Assembly: GCA_030377895.1 (NCBI GenBank)
Contig: JAUCGB010000020.1
Span: 1 to 47,085, forward strand
Direction: 5' to 3'
DNA length: 47,085 nucleotides
Source: Anaerolineales bacterium HSG24
Lineage (GTDB): Bacteria > Chloroflexota > Anaerolineae > 4572-78 > J111
How positions within the stretch are numbered: the stretch's first letter is position 1; the number at the start of each line of letters is the position of its first letter. Made by a program: the position numbers and the translations under genes. A model generated the notes under the pieces. It saw nothing but the letters and a program-made list of their open reading frames with translations, was not told where the DNA came from and did not search any database. Below are positions 7,870 to 17,277 of the stretch, one piece after another.

Positions 7870-7925
7870 TACGTGAATATGTGAATATGTGATACGTGAA
7901 TGTGTGAATATGTGATACGTGAATA
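7852..7925 (+). repeat. Short tandem repeat over the aroB stop codon
   Basis: An imperfect array of 8-16 bp units combining GTGATACGTGAAT and ATGTGAAT, about three cycles of a 24-29 bp higher-order unit. It starts within the last codons of aroB and runs into the spacer. Each unit offers TGA stops, so slippage would change only the last residues. A small hairpin GTCTCAT/ATGAGAC (7942-7962) follows, ending 4 nt before the next start codon. Confidence 0.75.
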
Positions 7926-7966
7926 GCGAATAATGCCTCACGTCTCATGCATTAGATGAGACAGTT

Positions 7967-10741
7967 ATGGTCGAGATTCTAAAAAATATATTTTTGTTTG
8001 CCGACCTGTCCGACGAGGATTTAACGACCTTAAGCAGCATGGTCGAACTCATTAACTTAACGGCAGGGATGGTGTTGTTCATGGAAGGGACAAAGGGCGA
8101 ATGGGGTTATGTGATTCAAGAGGGCGAGATTGAACTCCATAAACAAACCCTTAACGGAGAGATGTTGTTAGCGGTGCGAGGTGCAGGCGAATTTATCGGC
8201 GAAATGGCCCTCCTTGATGAAGCCCCTCGCATGGCCAGTGCTACCGCTCGTACCAACAGTAGCCTGCTGGCGATTAATCAATGTCAATTTAACCAACTCA
8301 TTGACAACAGCCCTACCGCGGCTCGGTCTATCCTCAAAATCCTTATGCCTCGTTGGCGTAAAACCGAAACTATCCTCAATCATAGTCAACGCCTTTCGGT
8401 TGAACGAACTCAGTCACTCGAGCAAAAAATTCGGCGCTTGCAAAGCCAAAACAACAAATTACTCGAACAGGTTAAGGGGTATATTAGCGAACTGACCAGT
8501 AGCGCCACGACTCTAACTGTACAAGCACAAGAACGGGAGCATATCGAGAAAGCGTTACGAGATAGCGAAGATCGATTTCGGATCATTGCCGGCACAATCC
8601 CAATCCCGATTATTATTAGCCGCGTCAGTGATGCTACGATTCTGTACGCCAATGCCCATTCTAGCTTGATGATTGGCTTGTCGTTTGATGGTATCGTCGG
8701 ATGTTTGTCAACAGAATTTTTCCACAGGCCAACAGACCGAGAACATATCCTAGAAATTATCGCCCAAAATGAGTATATCGAAAACTACGAGACCCAATTT
8801 AAACGATTAGATGGTAGTTTATTTTGGGCAGCGTTGTCGTCTCAACAGATTACCTATCAAGGTGAAGAGGCTTTGTTAAACGCAATTTATGACTTAACTG
8901 CTCAAAAAGAAGCCCAGCAAGCCTTAGAAAACCATAAACAACAGCTAGAACTCGAAGTGAGTCATCGCACTCAAGAACTGACCAAGACAAATCAGGAACT
9001 CAAACAAGAGATATTAGACCGTCAACAGGCCGAGGCTATGTTGTGGCAACAAAACGAATATTTGGCAGTAATGCACGACACCACCTTGGGTCTGATGAGT
9101 CGTCTGGAGTTAGACGACCTTCTGGAGATTCTGGTCAAACGGGCAACGGAGTTACTCAACACCGAACATGGATTCATCTACCTCCATGACCCTAGCCAAA
9201 ACTCGATGATATTAAAAATCGGGTGGGGGCTGTTTTTAGAGCAGGTTGGCAAAACAATGGTTCCACATACATGTGTCGTTGGTAAAGTTTGGCAAACGGG
9301 GCAACCGCTCATCATTCATGATTATGATAATTGGGCTGAACGTGACCCTACATTTCCTATGAATACAGTCAGCATTATAACCGGAATCCCCTTAAAAGCA
9401 GGCTCTCCGATTTATGACTCGACCGCGAAAAGTTCCGATATGAGTTTTCATAAGAGTACAATGGATGTGGTCGGGGTGTTGGGGATTGCTTATTCAGCCA
9501 ATGCAGCCGACGAGTTTGATAATCGGCAGATTGAACTGCTTAGTCGATTTGGGCAGTTAGCTTCGATTACGCTTGATAATGCCCGTTTGTATCAGCAAGC
9601 TCAGCGCGAGAAGAACTTTTTTGAGGCAATGGTGCTGAATAGTCCGGTAGCGATTGTCACCATCAATCTCGATAATCAGATTTCGGCTTGGAATCCGGCG
9701 GCAGAACGTCTATTTGGCTACACTCAACATGAGGTAACAGGGCAAAATGTGGATGAAATTATCACGATTAATAAAAATTCGCACAATGAAGCGAACGACT
9801 TTAGTCGGCGAGTTTTAGCTGGTGAAGTTATTCATGCCATCACCCAACGTAATCGACGCGACGGCACAGCAATCGAGGTTGAACTGTTTGGTGTGCCGGT
9901 TATTGTTGGCGATAAACTGGTGGCGACCTTTGCCATGTATCATGATATTACCGATTTGCAACGAGCCAAGGTCGAGGCAGAGGCGGCCAATCAAGCTAAA
10001 AGCGCATTTTTAGCCAACGTCAGTCATGAACTGAGAACACCCTTAACCGCGATTCTTGGTTTCTCTAAGGTAATTGAACGAAAGTTGACCCAACGTGTTT
10101 ACCCTCATCTTGTCGCCCATGATCCCTCAACGGCTAAACTGACCAACCAACTTACCGAAAATATTGGAATTATTGTGAGTGAAAGTGAGCGGCTAACCAG
10201 CTTAATTGATGATATTTTGGAGTTGGCTCAAATTGAAGCGGGACAAATTGAGTGGCAGGTTCATCCGATCAATATCTCGGCTGTTGTACGCCAAGCGGCC
10301 ATGACCGCGTCGATGCAGGCCAAAGAAAAGGATGTAACTATTGAAACCGTTATCCCTGATAAATTGCCTGATATTATGGGCGACCAATCTCGCCTGCTTC
10401 AGGTGCTAAACAACTTATTTTCCAATGCGGTCAAATTTACCGATGAGGGTCATATATTATGCCGAGTGCGTCAGGATAAGGATGAGTTTATCATCAGTGT
10501 GACTGACACGGGAGTGGGAATTAGCGAATCGGATCACACCAAAGTGTTTGATAAATTTTATCAAACAGGTAATATTTTGACTGACAAGCCGACAGGTACC
10601 GGACTAGGGCTGGCGATTAGCAAAGTCATAGTGGAGCATCATGGCGGACGAATATGGGCCGAAAGTGTCCTAGAACAAGGGAGTACATTCTCTTTCACCA
10701 TTCCCATCTCCGAATTGCCAGATAAAAATATATATCTGTGA
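7967..10741 (+). CDS. Sensor histidine kinase: cyclic-nucleotide-binding, PAS, GAF, PAS, HisKA, HATPase
   Basis: A 924-aa soluble kinase with no membrane segment seen. Residues 1-125 are a cNMP-binding domain, with phosphate cassette FIGEMALLDEAPRMASATA including the conserved Arg. Next come a coiled coil, a PAS domain (~200-325), a second coiled coil, GAF (~380-550), PAS (~565-675) and HisKA with H687 in NVSHELRTPL. HATPase motifs follow: N box NNLFSNAVKF, DTGVGIS, GTGLGLAIS. There is no receiver domain, so it must phosphorylate a partner. Candidates are the REC of the next kinase or the CheY-like protein at 15683. No clear ribosome site is seen, and a hairpin sits just before the ATG. Confidence 0.93.
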   Translation: MVEILKNIFLFADLSDEDLTTLSSMVELINLTAGMVLFMEGTKGEWGYVIQEGEIELHKQTLNGEMLLAVRGAGEFIGEMALLDEAPRMASATARTNSSLLAINQCQFNQLIDNSPTAARSILKILMPRWRKTETILNHSQRLSVERTQSLEQKIRRLQSQNNKLLEQVKGYISELTSSATTLTVQAQEREHIEKALRDSEDRFRIIAGTIPIPIIISRVSDATILYANAHSSLMIGLSFDGIVGCLSTEFFHRPTDREHILEIIAQNEYIENYETQFKRLDGSLFWAALSSQQITYQGEEALLNAIYDLTAQKEAQQALENHKQQLELEVSHRTQELTKTNQELKQEILDRQQAEAMLWQQNEYLAVMHDTTLGLMSRLELDDLLEILVKRATELLNTEHGFIYLHDPSQNSMILKIGWGLFLEQVGKTMVPHTCVVGKVWQTGQPLIIHDYDNWAERDPTFPMNTVSIITGIPLKAGSPIYDSTAKSSDMSFHKSTMDVVGVLGIAYSANAADEFDNRQIELLSRFGQLASITLDNARLYQQAQREKNFFEAMVLNSPVAIVTINLDNQISAWNPAAERLFGYTQHEVTGQNVDEIITINKNSHNEANDFSRRVLAGEVIHAITQRNRRDGTAIEVELFGVPVIVGDKLVATFAMYHDITDLQRAKVEAEAANQAKSAFLANVSHELRTPLTAILGFSKVIERKLTQRVYPHLVAHDPSTAKLTNQLTENIGIIVSESERLTSLIDDILELAQIEAGQIEWQVHPINISAVVRQAAMTASMQAKEKDVTIETVIPDKLPDIMGDQSRLLQVLNNLFSNAVKFTDEGHILCRVRQDKDEFIISVTDTGVGISESDHTKVFDKFYQTGNILTDKPTGTGLGLAISKVIVEHHGGRIWAESVLEQGSTFSFTIPISELPDKNIYL

Positions 10742-10871
10742 ATAATTCTCGCGTGTAATGCCCGTCTATTTTAGCCAGCCAACGTTAGCCGAAATTGGGT
10801 ACGAAATCGCCAAACGTTTGATAAATGATAAATGGTGATTTTGGAGCAGACTAACTATTGGCTCAAGAGTG

Positions 10872-10899
10872 TTGCATAGAAACGGAATTGGGTTATACT
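10872..10899 (+). promoter_or_regulatory. Candidate promoter for the second kinase gene
   Basis: TTGCAT at 10872-10877, a 16-bp spacer and TATACT at 10894-10899, about 45 bp before the start at 10943. It resembles the predicted promoter at 1200-1228. The spacer from 10742 to 10942 otherwise holds nothing recognised. Confidence 0.5.
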
Positions 10900-10942
10900 T
10901 GCATTAACCTCCTTACTATCCATATTTGACGGATATAACATT

Positions 10943-13900
10943 ATGACAAACAAAGCACAAACAATCGAGCAAGCATTGGCAAATCAACAACGGCTTGAGC
11001 AAGAAAACGCTCAGTTACGAGCCACGTTAGAAAAGACCAACCAAATCACCAAAACAATTCAGGCCACGGCCTTAGCCTTAACCCAAAGTCTTGATTTGGA
11101 TGTAATGTTAGATACTTTACTAGAATATCTAGCCCAATTGGTTTCTTATGATAGTGCCAGCATTATGTTACTAAATGACGAAAATGTTTTAACGGTGCAG
11201 GCGACGCGTGGTTATGAAAACTGGACAGACCCCCATAATTTAGATAATCTGACTATTTCTTGTACAAATTCAAGCAATCTAAGCCACATGTTTAAGTATA
11301 AGACCAGCCTGATTATTCCCTCAACCAAAGATAATTCCGGCTGGGTGCAAGTTGAGGGGATGGAGTATATTTTAAGTTGGATTGGGGTGCCGCTCATCGT
11401 TGGCGATGATATGTTGGGCTTGTTCTCATTAGATAAAGCTGAAGAGAATTTCTTTGTATCGAGCCATGTACAACTGATTGAAACCTTAGCCGCCTACGCC
11501 GCCGTCGCCATCGAAAATGCCCGCCTCTACACTGAAACCGAATATGCTCTACGAAACTATCAGCAAATGGAGGCAATTTCAAACAAACGAGCACGCAGAT
11601 TTTACGACCTCGTAGAAAATGCCCAATCCATCATCCTCGAATGGGATACCAAGGGGACGGTTATTTTCATGAATCGGTATGGGCTGACTTTTTTTGGTTA
11701 TACGGCTAATGAGCTAGTCGGCCAAAATATCATGGATACCATCGTCCCTCAAACGGAGAGTGCCGAAAGAGGCACAGATGGACGTGATTTGTCCGCCTTG
11801 ATGGATGATATTATCAAAAATCCAGAAGTGTATATCAATAATGAAAACGAAAATATCACCAAAACGGGTGAGCGGGTTTGGGCGGTTTGGTCAAACACCC
11901 CCCAGTTTGACGATGATGGCAACCTGATCGGTATCCTCTCCATTGCCAACGATATTACCGTAAAAAAACAGACAGAAGCCTCATTATACCGACAAAATGC
12001 CTATTTAGCCGCACTCCATGAGACTACTTTGAGCTTAATGGGCCGACTCGATTTGAAGGAGTTACTGGAAACGATTATTATTAGAGTAGGTCAACTTTTA
12101 GGCACAACCCACGGCTCAATCTACTTGGGTGAGCCGGGGGCAAAAGAGATTCGTCTTGAGGTTGGGGTCGGGATATTTCGGTCGATGGTTGGGGTGGTGT
12201 TACAGAGTGGCGAAAGCATGCCCGGTAAAGTGTGGCAAACGGGGCAACCATTGTTTGTGACCGACTATACCGATTGGAAGGGAGTTTCACCCAATTTTGA
12301 TTACAGCCAACTTCGAGCTGGGTTAGGTGTGCCGTTGCGCTCAGGCAATGAAATCGTCGGGGTAATTGGGCTTGGTTATAGCTACTACAATCAGAACGTT
12401 CCAGATGATGAAGCCGTGCAACTGCTGAATCAATTTGCCCAGTTAGCCTCAGTGAGACTTGACAATGCCCGCTTATACAACGACATGCAAAAAGCCCGTG
12501 AGGATGCCGAATTTGCCAACCAAACAAAAAGTGCCTTTTTAGCAAATGTTAGCCATGAACTTCGTACACCCTTGACCTCTGTCTTAGGATTTGCCAAAAT
12601 CATCCGAAAACGGTTAGACCTAATCTTTCCTCATGTGCAAGGCAACGAGCGTCGCTTACGCCGAGCGATGCAACAAGTGGGACAAAATATCGGAATCATT
12701 ATTGCCGAAGGGGAAAGATTGACAGCCCTGATTAACGATGTCCTAGATTTAGCTAAAATTGAAGCGGGCAAGATTGAATGGCACATGGAGCCGCTCGATA
12801 TGAGCGACATCATTGAACGGGCATTAATGGCTACCGCATCGTTATTTGAAAACAAAGAGATAACGCTAGTACGTGAATTTAGCCTGAATCTGCCCCAAGT
12901 TATTGGTGACCAAGATCGGCTGATACAGGTTATGATCAATTTAATATCAAACGCGGTCAAATTTACCGATGCCGGGGCGATTACTTGTCGTCTTGAACAA
13001 AGTGGTGGCGAGATTCGAGTTGCAGTTATTGATACCGGAACAGGTATTTCGGAGGAAGATCAGCCTAATGTGTTTGATAAATTCAGACAGGTTGGCGACA
13101 CCTTAACCGATAAACCGAAAGGGACGGGGTTGGGCTTGCCGATTTGTAAAGAGATTATATTGAACCATGAAGGGACGATTTGGGTTGAAAGTGAGTTAGG
13201 GTCAGGAACGTCATTTATTTTCACCTTGCCAATTTTGTCACCGGCCCAAAGTCCCATTGCAGAAGCATGGATTAAAAAACTGGATATAGATACCCTCCTG
13301 CAACAGTTTGAGACCCATCGAACTGTTAGCGCAAATATATCAGAATCTCAGAAAAAAGTAATTTTAGTGGTTGATGATGAAACCTATATTCGAGAGCTAC
13401 TCAAGCAAGAACTAACCTCAAAAGGTTACGATATTCTGGAGGCAGTCGATGGGTTAGAAGCAATCTCTCAGGTCAAAAAACAACACCCTGATTTGATTAT
13501 CCTTGATGTGATGATGCCCAAGATGAACGGCTTTAATGTAGCCGAGTTATTAAAAAACAACCCTCTTACGGCAAATATTCCTATCATTTTACTGACTATC
13601 GTCGAAGATAAAGCCAAAGGGATTCGGCTTGGGATTGACCGTTACTTTAGTAAACCGATTGATACGCCCAAACTTTTCAAAGAGATTGACGTGTTATTAT
13701 CGCAAGGTGGCTCTCGAAAAAAAGTTTTAATCGTAGATAAAGAGATTGAATCGGCTCAAATATTAGCCAACGTGCTACAAGAACAAGGATATTCGGTAAG
13801 CATCACCTCTAATAAACAAGATGTTTTTCTGCCCAAGGCCATCGAGTTCAAACCGGATATGATTATTCTGAACTCTCTACAGTTGGCTCAACATAAGGAT

Positions 13901-13972
13901 GTGGTCAAGGCGTTACGCTTTGAAAAAGGGATGGAAAATGTGATGATATTCTTCTTCCAAGAGCCTACTTGA
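10943..13972 (+). CDS. Hybrid histidine kinase: GAF, PAS, GAF, HisKA, HATPase, REC, degenerate REC
   Basis: A 1009-aa cytoplasmic hybrid kinase. An N-terminal coiled coil leads into GAF (~45-195), PAS (~215-340), a second GAF (~355-520), and HisKA with H538 in NVSHELRTPL. HATPase follows with NLISNAVKF, DTGTGIS and GTGLGLPICK. A full receiver (~800-920) has the acidic pair VVDDE and phospho-acceptor D855 in IILDVMMPKMNG. A second receiver-like stretch (~926-1009) has N977 where the phospho-Asp should be and stops about 35 residues short, so it cannot be phosphorylated normally. The kinase core and GAF match the preceding kinase closely (TLxLMxRLxL, GKVWQTGQPL), suggesting duplication. Confidence 0.93.
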   Translation: MTNKAQTIEQALANQQRLEQENAQLRATLEKTNQITKTIQATALALTQSLDLDVMLDTLLEYLAQLVSYDSASIMLLNDENVLTVQATRGYENWTDPHNLDNLTISCTNSSNLSHMFKYKTSLIIPSTKDNSGWVQVEGMEYILSWIGVPLIVGDDMLGLFSLDKAEENFFVSSHVQLIETLAAYAAVAIENARLYTETEYALRNYQQMEAISNKRARRFYDLVENAQSIILEWDTKGTVIFMNRYGLTFFGYTANELVGQNIMDTIVPQTESAERGTDGRDLSALMDDIIKNPEVYINNENENITKTGERVWAVWSNTPQFDDDGNLIGILSIANDITVKKQTEASLYRQNAYLAALHETTLSLMGRLDLKELLETIIIRVGQLLGTTHGSIYLGEPGAKEIRLEVGVGIFRSMVGVVLQSGESMPGKVWQTGQPLFVTDYTDWKGVSPNFDYSQLRAGLGVPLRSGNEIVGVIGLGYSYYNQNVPDDEAVQLLNQFAQLASVRLDNARLYNDMQKAREDAEFANQTKSAFLANVSHELRTPLTSVLGFAKIIRKRLDLIFPHVQGNERRLRRAMQQVGQNIGIIIAEGERLTALINDVLDLAKIEAGKIEWHMEPLDMSDIIERALMATASLFENKEITLVREFSLNLPQVIGDQDRLIQVMINLISNAVKFTDAGAITCRLEQSGGEIRVAVIDTGTGISEEDQPNVFDKFRQVGDTLTDKPKGTGLGLPICKEIILNHEGTIWVESELGSGTSFIFTLPILSPAQSPIAEAWIKKLDIDTLLQQFETHRTVSANISESQKKVILVVDDETYIRELLKQELTSKGYDILEAVDGLEAISQVKKQHPDLIILDVMMPKMNGFNVAELLKNNPLTANIPIILLTIVEDKAKGIRLGIDRYFSKPIDTPKLFKEIDVLLSQGGSRKKVLIVDKEIESAQILANVLQEQGYSVSITSNKQDVFLPKAIEFKPDMIILNSLQLAQHKDVVKALRFEKGMENVMIFFFQEPT

Positions 13973-14033
13973 GTTTATCCAAATGAAATCGTAAATCGTA
14001 GACCCAATTAACAGCTTTTACCCAAAGATATCT

Positions 14034-15608
14034 ATGTCGATACACCGTCTAATAAAACGTAATCAAGCTAAAAAATTTTTTACACAATTCGGAAACCTCA
14101 TGCCCACTGAGGCAAAATTAGCCTTGCTACGAGCTGATAATCAATTTTTCGTGGGTATTGGTGAATGGGACAAAAACGAGGTTTCTGACTTGGTGGCCCA
14201 ACATGACCAAACTCAGCCCCGCACCATGAATGAGTTGAGGTTTCATCCGCTTTATGTGAGTGAGAAATTTGTCGGATCATTGGTCACACCTCAATCCGCG
14301 CCAGAAATTGTCGTTCAGGTCTTATATAACAGCTTGATGATGCTCCTAACTCAATCGCAAGAAAAGCGAGATGTCGCCAGTGAAGCCTTAGAACGGTATC
14401 GGGAAATCAACCTACTGTATGATGTTGCTGAAACCATCGGCGCGACCCTCGATATTAAGGCAATTCCCAAACTGGTTTTAAGCGAAGCAACTCAAGTGAT
14501 TCAGGCTGAACTTGGTGCAGTATTTCTCCCCGATTCCGGCAATGGCGACCAATTAGAGGTTAAATCTAGCTTTGGAACTGATATTCCTGAGACCCTATTA
14601 GATGACCCAATTGGCTATTTAGTCCGACAAATTTACGAAACCGGACAACCTAGTATTTACACCGGGTTGTCGCTGGTCTCTAGTATGATTGAGCAAGTTT
14701 TGTGTGTCCCGCTCAAGATGCAAGATAAAATTATGGGAGTAGTACTATTAGGGCGTACCAATAAAAAACAGATATTCACCGCCAGCGATAAGAAGTTGTT
14801 AATGGCTTTGGCTAGTCAAACGGCGATTGCCATTGATAAGGCGTGGTTACACAAACAGGAGATTAAACGACAACGGCTCGACAAAGAGTTAGCTGTGGGA
14901 CAGCAGATTCAACTAAGCCTGCTCCCCGAATCCTCGCCAACTATCTCTGGCTGGGAGTTCGCCTCGATTTACCAATCGGCTAGACAGGTTGGGGGCGATT
15001 TTTACAACATATTTGAACTGCCCGGCTCTCCACATCGGATTGGCATGCTGATTGCGGATGTGACCGGCAAAGGCGTGCCCGCCGCTCTGTTTATGGCTTT
15101 TAGTCGGACTATTATCCATACCACTTCCCTACATGGAGAAAATCCGGCCACAGTCTTACAACAGGCCAATCGACTGATTTATCAAGATAATCGGTCTAAG
15201 ATTTTTTTAACCGCATTTTATGCTATTTTGGAAGTGGAAACCGGACGGCTCACTTATGCCTCAGCTGGTCATAACTGGCCGCTGTGGATTTCGGCTAAAA
15301 CGGGCGACTATCGAGAACTTAGCGCAGTCGGTTTTTTATTGGGCGCGTTTGATGAGATTGAATTGGAAGAGTGCGAAATTCAGATTGCAACCGGCGATGT
15401 ATTGGCCTTTTTTACCGATGGTGTCCCCGAAGCGATGAATGTTCATGGCGAGATGTTCGGCGAAGAGCGTTTGCAAACAATTCTGACCACAAGTTACCAA
15501 GGCAATGCCAAAGAAGTACTACAATCCATCGTTGACACAGTACAAGAATTTACCGGCAATACTCCACAATCAGACGATTTTACCTTGTTTGTTGTCAAAC
15601 GCGCATAA
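14034..15608 (+). CDS. GAF-domain SpoIIE/RsbU-type PP2C phosphatase
   Basis: At 524 aa, the protein has an N-terminal region (~1-120) of unknown fold, a GAF domain (~140-285), a coiled linker (KQEIKRQRLDKELAVGQQIQ), and a PP2C-like SpoIIE domain (~300-524). Phosphatase metal motifs are VGGDFYN, IADVTGKG, FFTDGVPEA and the terminal QSDDFTLFVV. Family members dephosphorylate anti-sigma-antagonist (STAS) proteins or act downstream of receivers. No STAS or anti-sigma gene is visible here, so the substrate is elsewhere. The gene follows the hybrid kinase by 61 bp and precedes a receiver gene, implying a common signalling unit. Confidence 0.92.
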   Translation: MSIHRLIKRNQAKKFFTQFGNLMPTEAKLALLRADNQFFVGIGEWDKNEVSDLVAQHDQTQPRTMNELRFHPLYVSEKFVGSLVTPQSAPEIVVQVLYNSLMMLLTQSQEKRDVASEALERYREINLLYDVAETIGATLDIKAIPKLVLSEATQVIQAELGAVFLPDSGNGDQLEVKSSFGTDIPETLLDDPIGYLVRQIYETGQPSIYTGLSLVSSMIEQVLCVPLKMQDKIMGVVLLGRTNKKQIFTASDKKLLMALASQTAIAIDKAWLHKQEIKRQRLDKELAVGQQIQLSLLPESSPTISGWEFASIYQSARQVGGDFYNIFELPGSPHRIGMLIADVTGKGVPAALFMAFSRTIIHTTSLHGENPATVLQQANRLIYQDNRSKIFLTAFYAILEVETGRLTYASAGHNWPLWISAKTGDYRELSAVGFLLGAFDEIELEECEIQIATGDVLAFFTDGVPEAMNVHGEMFGEERLQTILTTSYQGNAKEVLQSIVDTVQEFTGNTPQSDDFTLFVVKRA

Positions 15609-15682
15609 GTTTTAGCTTGAGGCTAAATCGTCAAGCTAAAAGCGAAAACCAGTTCCTTACTCACCACTTTATTAGGAAAATT

Positions 15683-16063
15683 ATGGATCCAAAAATATTA
15701 ATTGTTGATGATGAAGCTCATATCAGACTGCTGATTGAGCAAACTTTAGAAGAGCTTGAAGATGAAGGCGTTGAACTTCTAACTGCCAACAACGGAGCTG
15801 AGGCGTTAGAAATTATTGAGGAGGAGCATCCTAAACTGATTTTTTTGGATGTGATGATGCCTAAAGTCAACGGATTTGATGTTTGTCAGAGAGTTAAACA
15901 TGACCTCAAAATGGATATCTATATTGTCATGCTAACCGCCAAAGGACAGGAGTTTGATAAGCAAAAAGGTCAGGAGGTTGGAGCTGATATTTACATGACC
16001 AAACCGTTTGATCCAGACGAACTGTTTGATAAAGCGGTTGAGATTTTGGGGATTGATATATAG
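15683..16063 (+). CDS. Single-domain response regulator (CheY-like receiver)
   Basis: A 126-aa stand-alone receiver. D9 and D10 form the acidic pocket, D56 in LIFLDVMMPK is the phospho-acceptor, T85 and K107 complete the switch, and there is no output domain. I chose ATG 15683 over the upstream in-frame ATG 15617 because TTAGGA lies 6-9 nt before it and the extra 22 residues are not receiver-like. It is probably the diffusible phosphorylation partner of the upstream kinases. A hairpin follows about 50 bp after the stop. Confidence 0.93.
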   Translation: MDPKILIVDDEAHIRLLIEQTLEELEDEGVELLTANNGAEALEIIEEEHPKLIFLDVMMPKVNGFDVCQRVKHDLKMDIYIVMLTAKGQEFDKQKGQEVGADIYMTKPFDPDELFDKAVEILGIDI

Positions 16064-16110
16064 CGTAAAATAGATAGTACTATGGTAAAAATTCAGTAAA
16101 GCCGCCCTAA

Positions 16111-16139
16111 AAACCCGATTTCTTTAAGAAATCGGGTTT
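16111..16139 (+). terminator. Hairpin closing the signalling cassette
   Basis: AAACCCGATTTCTT (16111-16124) is exactly complementary to AAGAAATCGGGTTT (16126-16139) around a single T, so a 4-5 nt loop forms. Only a short T run (TTT-C-TG) follows. It lies 48 bp after the receiver stop codon, with no gene between. A Rho-independent terminator is likely, though the tract is weak. Confidence 0.65.
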
Positions 16140-16212
16140 CTGACGCTCTTTCTGGTGAGTTCACTGAATATTTACCCAGTAAGGCAGTTCCAACTTTTAA
16201 ATTCTCTCAAAT

Positions 16213-16290
16213 ATCGTTGGCTGAGTCTGTCGAAGCCAATCCCTTCGACAAGCTCAGGGAACGTTGGGAGATTTATTTTTCTGGAACTCC
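16213..16290. repeat. Dispersed repeat with CTTCGACAAGCTCAGG palindrome, abutting a start codon
   Basis: CTGAGTCTGTCGAAG and CTTCGACAAGCTCAG form an inverted repeat. This is followed by GGAACGTTGGGAG, ATTTATTTTTCTGGAACTC, ending 12 bp before the Nudix ATG at 16302. The same GGAACGTTGG...TTATTTTTCTGGAACTC block recurs at 17518-17549, 19 bp before another start. The frame continues through the repeat, producing an artefactual 49-codon extension of the Nudix ORF. Confidence 0.75.
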
Positions 16291-16301
16291 CTAAAACCAT
16301 T

Positions 16302-16844
16302 ATGAAACCAGAAACAGTTATCAGTAAAGAAACGCTTTTTGAAGGACATATTTTAGGACTTGAGCTACGCCAAGCCAAACTGCCCGACGGTACGCCCGTC
16401 AGTCGAGAGGTGGTCATTAACAAGGGCGCGGTGGTAATCGTGCCTATGACCGAGAACAACGAAGTTCGGCTCCTCAAGCAGTATCGAGCCGCAGTCGAAA
16501 AATGGATTATTGAACTCCCCGCCGGGGGGTTGGAGTTGAACGAAGACCCCGACCTCGCCGCACCTCGCGAACTGCTTGAAGAGACTGGCGATCAGGCCGG
16601 AACATGGCAGAAATTAGGTGGATTTTACTCTGCCCCCGGTATCTTAACCGAGTATTTGCACCTCTATCTGGCGACCGATTTGACAGCCGGAGAGAATCGG
16701 CTTGAGTTTGACGAGCATATCGCCGAGGTGCTGACCGTGCCGTGGGCCGAGGCAATAGCCATGATTCGCTCTGGTGAAATTGAAGACGGCAAAACCATCG
16801 CCGGATTGATGATGGCCGGTATACAGTTAGAGTTAATATCATGA
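16302..16844 (+). CDS. Nudix hydrolase, ADP-ribose pyrophosphatase-like
   Basis: At 180 aa from ATG 16302, the architecture fits NudF/ADP-ribose pyrophosphatase: [31 protein letters not shown], then a complete Nudix box G-x5-E-x7-RELLEETG. The downstream [19 protein letters not shown] element is typical of the ADPRase subgroup. The frame is open to 16155, but those 49 codons are repeat-derived sequence, so I take the Met at 16302. Its TGA overlaps the aroQ ATG by 4 nt, so the two are translationally coupled. Confidence 0.92.
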   Translation: MKPETVISKETLFEGHILGLELRQAKLPDGTPVSREVVINKGAVVIVPMTENNEVRLLKQYRAAVEKWIIELPAGGLELNEDPDLAAPRELLEETGDQAGTWQKLGGFYSAPGILTEYLHLYLATDLTAGENRLEFDEHIAEVLTVPWAEAIAMIRSGEIEDGKTIAGLMMAGIQLELIS

Positions 16845-17272
16845 CCAAAGTTCTATTATTACATGGCCCGAATCTGAATCTGCTCGGAACGCGTGAACCA
16901 GAGGTGTACGGATCCATGACTCTATACGACATCAACGCCGAGATTATCAAATTTGGCGCGAAACAAGGGGTTGAGGTGCGCGCCCAGCAATCGAACCATG
17001 AGGGGGGGCTGATTGATGCCCTGCACGAGGCTCGCCATTGGGCCGATGGCGTAGTTTTTAACCCGGGGGCATATACCCACACCTCCGTCGCCCTGCGAGA
17101 TGCCATCTCAGCCATTGCCCTACCTGTGGTTGAAGTCCACCTGAGTAACGTCCATGCCCGTGAACCGTTTCGGCACAAAAGCCTACTGGCTCCGGTCTGC
17201 GTGGGGCAAATCAGTGGCTTCGGTTGGCGGAGTTATCAGCTTGGGCTACAGGGAATTATGGGAATAATCTAA
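16841..17272 (+). CDS. aroQ: Type II 3-dehydroquinate dehydratase
   Basis: Dehydrates 3-dehydroquinate to 3-dehydroshikimate, following AroB. At 143 aa it is the normal size for the dodecameric type II enzyme. Signatures are [16 protein letters not shown] (R18, catalytic Y23), [21 protein letters not shown], and [16 protein letters not shown]. It overlaps the Nudix gene by ATGA. With aroA, aroK and aroB it gives four pathway enzymes in the window; aroE and aroC and the DAHP synthase are not here. No terminator is seen other than the palindromic element beginning 6 bp after the stop. Confidence 0.96.
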   Translation: MTKVLLLHGPNLNLLGTREPEVYGSMTLYDINAEIIKFGAKQGVEVRAQQSNHEGGLIDALHEARHWADGVVFNPGAYTHTSVALRDAISAIALPVVEVHLSNVHAREPFRHKSLLAPVCVGQISGFGWRSYQLGLQGIMGII

Positions 17273-17277
17273 CCGAT

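Noticed and set aside
10758..10838. 26-codon frame starting MPVYFSQPTLAEIG between the two kinases
   Set aside because: It has no ribosome site and no family I can name, and ends in a repeat-like ATAAATGATAAATGGTGA. It may be a gene fragment, but support is too thin.
12081..12545. 154-codon minus-strand frame inside the hybrid kinase
   Set aside because: It lies antisense to the conserved second GAF domain and shows no motif.
16507..17178. 223-codon minus-strand frame over the Nudix gene and aroQ
   Set aside because: Shadow of two well-supported plus-strand genes; its composition is Arg/Ser-rich with no motif.
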